A program made the position numbers and the translations under genes. The notes below the pieces were generated by a model, which worked only from the letters and a program-made list of their open reading frames with translations, was not told the origin of the DNA and did no database searches. A stretch of 26,347 bases of DNA. Source: a virus. The stretch spans positions 1-26,347 of the IMG/VR virus record IMGVR_UViG_3300010885_023234; one strand, given 5' to 3'. Positions 20,177 to 26,347 of the stretch are shown here, piece by piece (the stretch's first letter is position 1; every line of letters starts with the position of its first letter).

Positions 20177-20583
20177 TGGTTGCAATCGAGAAGATCGAGC
20201 ATTTAGAAGATGAAATAGCTGTTCTTCCTCCGCTTGATCTTGCCGTCTCACATCATTTTGCGGATGGTGTGTATGCTCGCTGTATGTATATTCCCGCTGG
20301 GGTAATGAGCACTGGTAAAATACACAAGACCGAGCACCTTATTGCGTGCATCAAGGGTAGTGGAGTCCTAGTTACTCAGAATGGACGTTTTGATTTTGAA
20401 GCTGGTACGGTGATAACTGTACCACCAAATACGAAAAAAGCATTTTTTGCCAAAGAAGATTCAATTTTAATGAATGTTCACCATAATCCTGATAACATGC
20501 ACGAAGTGGATGACCTCGTTCAAACTTTGGTTTACCCAGCTGACTATCGAAGCAACCAATTAACGACGGAGACTGAACAATGA
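20176..20583 (+). CDS. cupin-fold protein (135 aa)
   Basis: The protein reads as a single small cupin barrel. HKTEHLIACIKGSGVLVTQN at 50-69 is a motif-1-like stretch with His50 and His54 as possible metal ligands. GTVITVPPNTKKAFF at 77-91 is a motif-2-like turn, and His102/His103 could complete a site. The HxH spacing of classic metal cupins is altered, so enzyme activity is uncertain. Cupins often bind sugars or metals. In a virion operon next to fibres and ejection proteins it might be a structural or glycan-related part. Start and stop overlap both neighbours. Confidence 0.62.
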   Translation: MVAIEKIEHLEDEIAVLPPLDLAVSHHFADGVYARCMYIPAGVMSTGKIHKTEHLIACIKGSGVLVTQNGRFDFEAGTVITVPPNTKKAFFAKEDSILMNVHHNPDNMHEVDDLVQTLVYPADYRSNQLTTETEQ

Positions 20584-21899
20584 GTTTTGCAGTAACCGCC
20601 GCAGTCGCAGTTGGAGCAATCGCTGTTGGGTCAGTTGCTCAATCCGTCATTGGTGCCCAAGCAGCTCGTAACGCCTCTAAAGCACAGCAAAAAGGTGCTC
20701 AGCAGGCAATCTACAACGAAGAAGATGCTTTTAAGGATTACCAGACTCGTGCAGATGCCGCTCGTGACCAAAGTACGAACCTGTTCAACCAGTCGCGTGA
20801 CCAAGGGTTAAACCTTCAACAGAACGCTCTTAACACATCGCAATCCGCTCTTCTCGATGCTCGCAACAACAGCGTCGCCGCTCAACAGAATGCATTAAAT
20901 GATACCCGAGGGGTACTAAGCAACGTTCGGGATCAGAACATCGCAGCTCAACAGCAAGCATTTAATAACATCCAAGGAAACTTAACCGATACCCGCAACC
21001 AAAACAATGCCACACAAGCAAACGTCTACAACACCAACGCCGCTATTCAACAGCCATTTTATCAGACGGGGGTCGATGCCAACGCCAAAATGGCCAGTTA
21101 TCTTGGGTTGGGTGGTAATTCAGCCGATCCTAACTATGGAAAATTCACGCAAGGGTTTACCAACAACGATTTCCAGCAAGATCCGGGTTATGGTTTTCGT
21201 TTTCAAGAAGGATTGAAAGCATTAGAGCGAAGCGCTGCTGCCAAGGGAAACCTACTCGGCGGTGCTCAGGTCAAAGCCAGTCAACGTTACGGACAAGATT
21301 TTGCATCAAACGAGTACCAGAATGCTTACAATCGGTTTAACCAAGATCGCCAGTTTACCGCTGGTCAGCTATCAGGTGCAATTAACAACGGTATGAATGC
21401 TGGTAATCAAATTGCTGGCTATGGTACAAATTACGCCAACGCTACCAACGCAAATAATCAAAATTATAGTACTGGGATGACCAATGCTAACAACAATTTA
21501 GCAAATAGTGTTGGAAGTGCTTATCAAAACTATGGTACTGGTATGACTAACGCTAATCAGAACTATGCAAGTAGCGCTATGAACGCCTATCAGAATTATG
21601 GCACTGGTTTGACTAACGCTAACACGAACTACGCAAACAACGCTACGAACCTTTATCGAGACACAGCCAACAATCAATCGAACATGTTGAACACTTATGC
21701 TCAGAACTATGGTGGTCAACGTTCCAACAGTGCTTCCAACATTTCAAACATCATCCTTGCTGGAGCAAAAGCAAAAGCTCAGGGTTATATTGGGCAAGGA
21801 AATGCATATAATGCTGGAATTGGTAATATCATGGGTGCTGCTGGTCAATTTCTTGGTAGTAGTCAAGGATCAGCTGGTGCTAACAAACTTTTAGGTTAA
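20580..21899 (+). CDS. ejection (internal virion) protein 1, P22 gp7-position, DNA-transfer-protein-like
   Basis: The 439-residue protein opens with a hydrophobic Ala/Val segment (about 3-30), then Gln/Ala/Asn-rich helical repeats. The conserved block DPGYGFRFQEGLKALERSAA, then KGNLLGGAQVKASQRYGQDF at about 204-243, is common in phage proteins annotated as DNA transfer proteins. The C-terminal third carries 22-residue repeats (YGTGMTNANxNYA). Such proteins leave the virion during infection and help form the channel through the cell envelope. First of three ejection genes, in P22 7-20-16 order. Confidence 0.75.
   Translation: MSFAVTAAVAVGAIAVGSVAQSVIGAQAARNASKAQQKGAQQAIYNEEDAFKDYQTRADAARDQSTNLFNQSRDQGLNLQQNALNTSQSALLDARNNSVAAQQNALNDTRGVLSNVRDQNIAAQQQAFNNIQGNLTDTRNQNNATQANVYNTNAAIQQPFYQTGVDANAKMASYLGLGGNSADPNYGKFTQGFTNNDFQQDPGYGFRFQEGLKALERSAAAKGNLLGGAQVKASQRYGQDFASNEYQNAYNRFNQDRQFTAGQLSGAINNGMNAGNQIAGYGTNYANATNANNQNYSTGMTNANNNLANSVGSAYQNYGTGMTNANQNYASSAMNAYQNYGTGLTNANTNYANNATNLYRDTANNQSNMLNTYAQNYGGQRSNSASNISNIILAGAKAKAQGYIGQGNAYNAGIGNIMGAAGQFLGSSQGSAGANKLLG
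21465..21662 (+). repeat. 66-bp coding repeats in ejection protein 1
   Basis: Three units starting at 21465, 21531 and 21597, exactly 66 bp (22 codons) apart, encode Y(G/S)TG(M/L)TNAN. A further partial unit lies upstream. Confidence 0.75.
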
Positions 21900-21909
21900 G
21901 AGGGTAATC

Positions 21910-23202
21910 ATGGCTGTCGATGCGAACATCTTAAATAGCGGTCTTGACCAAATCAAATACAATGAAATTCCTGATATTAGTGCTATATCAGGACGTTTTG
22001 CAGCTGCTGACCAAGCACGTTCACAGACCGCTCGTAATAACATTTTGGCTCAAGGAGATCAGCTTGAATATAACAACAAAGTGGGTGCTCAAAATGTACT
22101 CGCTAATCCAGATCTTCAAGGACAAGATTTAATTAAAGCTGCTGCTCCTTTTGGTGAAACTGGGATGAAGATGGCGAGTGCCAGATTTGGCACTCAGACA
22201 GACTTTAGCAAGATGACATCCGAAAATATGGATGCTGCATCTAAAATACTTCCGACTATTGTAAATCAAGCATCTCTTGATAAGGCAATCGAATGGTCAA
22301 TGAAAACTTTTGGGGAATCACACCTTCCAAAAATATATGACGAAGCTGGTAAACAACAAATACAACAAATGGGGATTGGTCTAGCTAAAATACAAGAGCA
22401 AACTCTAGCGTTGATGAAAAATCAGCAAGAGGTTGCGTATAAAAATGCAGATTTGGGTATTAAAGCTCAAAATGCAGACTCACTTGCTAAAAATGCTGAA
22501 GCTAATGTAACAAGATCTACTAAAATTGGACCAGCATTAGCAGCTCAAGTGAAACTTGAATCTAATGCTAATGATGAAGTAGAGCAGTTTGCTAAAGCTT
22601 ACCCAGACCACGTTGCAGAGTTACAGAATTTAAACAACTCAATTTCTGCTTTGGATAAACAACCAAATCAGGGTGGGCCTATCACAGGTGGTCTAGCCGA
22701 AGAGCGTGTTAAGCTTCTTAATGCTGTAAGTTCTGTCTATGAGCTAACACCTGAACAAAAACAGACATTAAGTACGACTCAAAATTTACAACAAGCCCTT
22801 AAAGATATTGTTAATGTCGCAGCAATAACGACACCAGTTAAGGGAAAGGCGGGTTTAACCGACGCCGATCTTCAGTTTGTCAAAGATGTTAAAGGTGGAG
22901 TGTTACCATTAACGGTAGAGAATTTGAAAAAAGTATTAAGAATAGGAGCGAATAGTAAAACCCAGATTGAAAATAACGCCATCATAAAAGCTCGTATGGT
23001 CAAACGCGGAGGAAACCTTAGAGGTGCCTATACAGATGAATATGCAAATAAACCACTTAGATCTATGATTTCTTACGATGGACTTACTTTAATATCGCCA
23101 GACGGCCGAAAACACACATTTAAAAAACCAGAGCAAGCCAAAGCAGCGTACGAAGATCTTAATAGAGGGTTAGAGCAGGAGGCGAAGGATGGCAGTTACT
23201 AA
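21910..23202 (+). CDS. ejection (internal virion) protein 2, P22 gp20-position
   Basis: The 430-residue protein is mostly helical, Gln/Ala/Asn-rich and without a signal peptide (MAVDANILNSGLDQIKYNEI at the start). A long coiled-coil-like centre runs from about 100 to 300, and a more globular C-terminus contains GLTLISPDGRKHTFKKPEQ. It is assigned by position between the gp7-like and gp16-like genes and by composition; no catalytic motif is visible. GAGGG precedes the ATG. It overlaps the transglycosylase gene by 14 nt. Confidence 0.68.
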   Translation: MAVDANILNSGLDQIKYNEIPDISAISGRFAAADQARSQTARNNILAQGDQLEYNNKVGAQNVLANPDLQGQDLIKAAAPFGETGMKMASARFGTQTDFSKMTSENMDAASKILPTIVNQASLDKAIEWSMKTFGESHLPKIYDEAGKQQIQQMGIGLAKIQEQTLALMKNQQEVAYKNADLGIKAQNADSLAKNAEANVTRSTKIGPALAAQVKLESNANDEVEQFAKAYPDHVAELQNLNNSISALDKQPNQGGPITGGLAEERVKLLNAVSSVYELTPEQKQTLSTTQNLQQALKDIVNVAAITTPVKGKAGLTDADLQFVKDVKGGVLPLTVENLKKVLRIGANSKTQIENNAIIKARMVKRGGNLRGAYTDEYANKPLRSMISYDGLTLISPDGRKHTFKKPEQAKAAYEDLNRGLEQEAKDGSY

Positions 23203-26200
23203 GTTTAATGACCCGAATGTCTTAGCCGCTATTAGTTCTGCTGAGGATGAATTTGATATTCCATCCGGGTTAATGCAGTCGATTGTCGTAAACGGAGAGC
23301 GTAGTAACTCGAATCAGGTGTCGCCAGCTGGAGCACGCACCGTATTCCAAGTTATACCTGCTACACGCAATGCATTAAAACAAAAATATGGTGTTGATGC
23401 TTACAGTCCTGATCTCAAAGAACAAGCACGAGCAGGTGCTCTTCTTATTAAAGAAGGCCTTGATCGCAACAAACAAGACCCTGCTGCCGCTGTAGCAGAG
23501 TATCACGGTGGTACAAACCCCCGTAACCATGGTCCGATAACCAATGCGTACACTGACCGTGTCATGGGCGGTTTCAAAGGTGAACAGATGGCAGCAGCTG
23601 ACAAACCAAAAGATCTTTTTTCTGACATTATTGCCAAACATGGTGGTAACGGTGCAACGAGCAACACATCAACTCCTGACATTAGCCCTCAGACTCAAGA
23701 TGAACCTTCTGGTGATAAACCCAAAGATCTTTTTTCTGACATCGTTGCAAAACATGGTGGTACTGGAAGTTCTCAAACAACCACTCCTACGCCTTCCCCA
23801 TCACAACCTCAAGCCACGCCTGAGCAGAAGCAAGATCCTAGTTTCCTTGAGAACGTAGGAACTGGTCTTTCAAACGTAATACCAAGTGGTGCCAAATTTA
23901 TAGGTGACACAATTCAGAGTGTGGGTCAAATCATCCAACATCCTGTTGATACCGCAAAGGCAGCGTACGTCGCTGCTGGTAAACTTGGTGATTATGTCGG
24001 TATACCAGCTGGCGAGGATGATCCAACCAACTACACAAATTCACCCTTTGTTCAAGATGTGACTGCTGCTGCTAATGACCCAAAGGGTACGATTGAGGCT
24101 GCTGGCCGTAGTTTGCGTGATGATCCAGTTAGAACCGTCGCAACAGCTGCTCAGTATTTATCTCCTTTGAAAGGGGTTACTGCTGCTGGGGCACTAGGTG
24201 CCACCGCTCGTGGTATTGGTAAAGTGGCAGGTGCCGCTGACCTAGTGACCAATCAAGCTGTCATGTATCCGATTGAAAAGATTGGTAGTGGGGCAGTATC
24301 TGCTATCAAAGCAGGCGCAAAGATGGCGTTTGTCCCGGGACAAGGTCGTGGATATATCAACGAACTGGGCGATACTGCTAAGGCAGCTCAGGTATCAAAT
24401 GCACTGAAATCTGAAGCTCAATCGAACGTCCCCGGTTATCAACGAACTGTAGAGGATATAGCACCAGAGCTGGCACCATTCCAACGTAAAACCATCCCGT
24501 CGCAAAAAAGACTTGAGTTTGACCAACGTAACGATACGGCTTTGACCAGTAACGTTGATCGAGGGGTTGAACCATCTCAGGCACTAAAAGACAAACGTTT
24601 TGCTGAAACCAATCCGTTATATCAACAGGCTGATAATGCAACCGTTGATGTTTCCAACAAAGATCTTTACATCAATTCTCAGCAATTCCCTGATGTTTAC
24701 GGTAAGTCAAAAACAGACATAAACAACGGTCGTCGATCTTTAGCAAAAGGACAAGAACCACTTCCGTCTACGTTTGGTGGGACGAAAGAAGCAGATGCTT
24801 TGCTGGCGCAGCAAGGTAGCGATCTTGCACAAGCTCAAGCCAAGCTGGATAGAGCAACAGAGCGTTTACAAGCAGGCAACCTGACGCCTGAGCAACGTGC
24901 TGTTATCGAAGCTGATGTCAACCTAAACAAAAACGTCGTAGATAAACTGCAAGCTGACATTGACAAACGTCAGCAGGTTTTAGCTAAAAGTCAAACCGCA
25001 GACTTAAACCCTGACGAAATCAAACGTCAAGCTGCTATTGCTAAGATCGAGCAAGAACGCAAAAAAGCTGAGGCTCTTGCCGCATCGCAAAAACCAGAAC
25101 TTACTAACAACAAACTTGCGACTTCTGTTGACGTAAATCAAGCCAAGTCGGCGTTGATCCAAGATCGACTTAGTAAATCAAAAGGTAAGAACCAGCTAAC
25201 TGACGACTATCTGCGGGCACAACTAGGGGATCTTAGTGCTGATTCAGCAGCTAAGACTGGCGCAATTGCTGACTCGAACACTGCCAATAAACTTGGTGTT
25301 CCTGATGCTAAAGCAAAAGTGAATGCTTTAGCATCAGCCGACAAAGCGTCGAAAATCCAAGGGTTTGAAGAGAACAGTGTCGTTAAAGGTACGAATAAAG
25401 ATCGTCTTGCCTCTCGTATTCAATCTGATACGGATCGACTTGCATTGATGAAGGCACAGATTGCCGAGAAGGAAGCCAAGCTAAACTCTGGTATGTCTGC
25501 TGCTGACAAGGCTGCTGCTGATGCCGAGATTGTTGGTAATCAGACCAAAGTGAAGGAACTGCAAGACAAAATCGATCAAACTCTTGGCCTACCTACCCTA
25601 GACGATGTAACTAAGATGAAGGGTAACGAGATTGACCAACACATTAAAAATCTTAACACTAAGATATATGGAAGCAAACAGATTGGTGGTGAGGTTGCCC
25701 TAGACCGCAGTGGTGGAGAGTTTAAAGCCTTGACCAAACATCTCCGCCGAGTGGAGGCATGGCGGGATAAAGTACTTCCAACTTTTAAACAAGCGGAAGA
25801 GATTTTTGCAAAATATTCCAAAGATATTAACCGTTCAGCAGTTATGGAGAAGTTTAAAGAAAAACTTGCACCACTGCTAGATGGTGATTCGGTCAATGCT
25901 AGATCTTTTGCAACTGCTCTTGATAACCCAAGCAAAATCATTGATGAGGTGTTAGAAGCTAGCTACAACAACAAAAAGATTTCAGGTGAGCGTCGCTTAG
26001 ACAGCATTATCACACCAGAAGACAAACAGAGACTCACTGACATTCTTGATGAGTTAAACCGTCGAAATAGAGCAGATAGATACGCTGGAACTAAGGCAAG
26101 TTTACCAGAAGGAAAATTACCAGCTGGTAACGTGACCACTACCGCCTCTGATCGCGCTACCGTAGAAGTTGGTAACAAGGCCTTAGCAGCTGTAAAAAAT

Positions 26201-26347
26201 TATTTTACCAGCGAGTATCTCAAGAAGGCTGGGTTTGACTTGCAAGACCCCATCAAGTTCGCCGAACAGCTCGACAAAGCGCTACCAGCCTATCGAGCTG
26301 TTAATACAGGCGAAAATGTGTTAAGGGGGACAGGTAAAGTTATTTCA
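23189..26347 (+). CDS. giant ejection protein with N-terminal lytic transglycosylase domain, 3' end outside window
   Basis: The frame is open for 1053 codons to the window edge. Residues about 10-120 form an SLT-type lytic transglycosylase. The catalytic Glu is probably Glu37 in NGERSNSN, followed by VSPAGARTVFQVIPATR at 44-60 and AVAEYHGG, the usual late motif. It would cut peptidoglycan locally during DNA entry. A linker carries two copies of DKPKDLFSDI(I/V)AKHGG (from 138 and 176). A hydrophobic Ala/Gly region (about 325-375) and a long coiled-coil body follow. Position and size fit P22 gp16. AGCAGGAGGCGAAGG precedes the ATG. Confidence 0.85.
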   Translation, partial: MAVTKFNDPNVLAAISSAEDEFDIPSGLMQSIVVNGERSNSNQVSPAGARTVFQVIPATRNALKQKYGVDAYSPDLKEQARAGALLIKEGLDRNKQDPAAAVAEYHGGTNPRNHGPITNAYTDRVMGGFKGEQMAAADKPKDLFSDIIAKHGGNGATSNTSTPDISPQTQDEPSGDKPKDLFSDIVAKHGGTGSSQTTTPTPSPSQPQATPEQKQDPSFLENVGTGLSNVIPSGAKFIGDTIQSVGQIIQHPVDTAKAAYVAAGKLGDYVGIPAGEDDPTNYTNSPFVQDVTAAANDPKGTIEAAGRSLRDDPVRTVATAAQYLSPLKGVTAAGALGATARGIGKVAGAADLVTNQAVMYPIEKIGSGAVSAIKAGAKMAFVPGQGRGYINELGDTAKAAQVSNALKSEAQSNVPGYQRTVEDIAPELAPFQRKTIPSQKRLEFDQRNDTALTSNVDRGVEPSQALKDKRFAETNPLYQQADNATVDVSNKDLYINSQQFPDVYGKSKTDINNGRRSLAKGQEPLPSTFGGTKEADALLAQQGSDLAQAQAKLDRATERLQAGNLTPEQRAVIEADVNLNKNVVDKLQADIDKRQQVLAKSQTADLNPDEIKRQAAIAKIEQERKKAEALAASQKPELTNNKLATSVDVNQAKSALIQDRLSKSKGKNQLTDDYLRAQLGDLSADSAAKTGAIADSNTANKLGVPDAKAKVNALASADKASKIQGFEENSVVKGTNKDRLASRIQSDTDRLALMKAQIAEKEAKLNSGMSAADKAAADAEIVGNQTKVKELQDKIDQTLGLPTLDDVTKMKGNEIDQHIKNLNTKIYGSKQIGGEVALDRSGGEFKALTKHLRRVEAWRDKVLPTFKQAEEIFAKYSKDINRSAVMEKFKEKLAPLLDGDSVNARSFATALDNPSKIIDEVLEASYNNKKISGERRLDSIITPEDKQRLTDILDELNRRNRADRYAGTKASLPEGKLPAGNVTTTASDRATVEVGNKALAAVKNYFTSEYLKKAGFDLQDPIKFAEQLDKALPAYRAVNTGENVLRGTGKVIS
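25302..25337 (+). other. perfect hairpin inside the giant ejection gene
   Basis: CTGATGCTAAAGCA/TGCTTTAGCATCAG, a 14-bp perfect stem with an 8-nt loop, lies in the coiled-coil coding region (encoding PDAKAKVNALASA). Confidence 0.65.

Overview
The window is part of the genome of a tailed double-stranded DNA phage with a P22-type (podovirus-like) virion. The basis is the rightward late operon, which follows P22 gene order: small and large terminase, portal, scaffold, coat, gp4-like and gp10-like head-tail connector proteins, then tail fibres and three ejection proteins. The third ejection protein is a lytic-transglycosylase-tipped giant. The host cannot be read directly; a Gram-negative host is the best inference from the P22-like injection machinery. 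I see no integrase, tRNA or CRISPR array.

Layout. (1) Positions 1-5422 hold about 16 small, tightly packed leftward genes, read from 5422 down to 1. From 5' to 3' these are: an AP2-like DNA-binding protein, a 56-aa protein, a stand-alone ArdC N-terminal (antirestriction-type ssDNA-binding) protein, a compact DnaN-like sliding clamp, four small hypotheticals, a 168-aa unknown, and a run of very small genes rich in membrane or exported proteins. Several are below 60 aa or have starts well inside the longest open frame; I placed starts by Shine-Dalgarno sites and stop/start overlaps. (2) Positions 5423-6483 are a 1.06-kb AT-rich non-coding control region between the divergent gene blocks. It holds a leftward promoter, long inverted and direct repeats, and two tandem operator-like dyads just upstream of the small terminase gene. 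(3) Positions 6484-26347 are the rightward virion operon, with genes mostly overlapping by 1-16 nt; the last gene runs off the window.

The most unusual signal is in the leftward block. Every one of its seven true intergenic gaps carries the same compact element, TTAA(C), ten bases, then TATNNT, at identical spacing. In the neighbouring gaps the element is followed by a hairpin whose stem changes in a compensated way, and then by the ribosome-binding site. The element often contains the stop codon of the preceding gene, and the duplicated boundary has carried a C-terminal AAYTEN tail onto two unrelated proteins. This looks like a repeated gene-boundary cassette (promoter, leader hairpin, RBS) driving each early gene or sub-operon. 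It could be read by a phage single-subunit RNA polymerase or by a phage-modified host polymerase.

Inferred working: the leftward block would act early (DNA replication clamp, protection from restriction, regulation, membrane effects). The rightward block would be switched on later from a promoter overlapping the operator-like dyads, and makes the packaging motor, procapsid, neck, fibres and DNA-injection proteins. Three accessory insertions interrupt the P22-like order: an AT-rich LamG-like gene between portal and scaffold, two tail-fibre genes sharing a C-terminal module, and a cupin-fold gene just before the ejection proteins.
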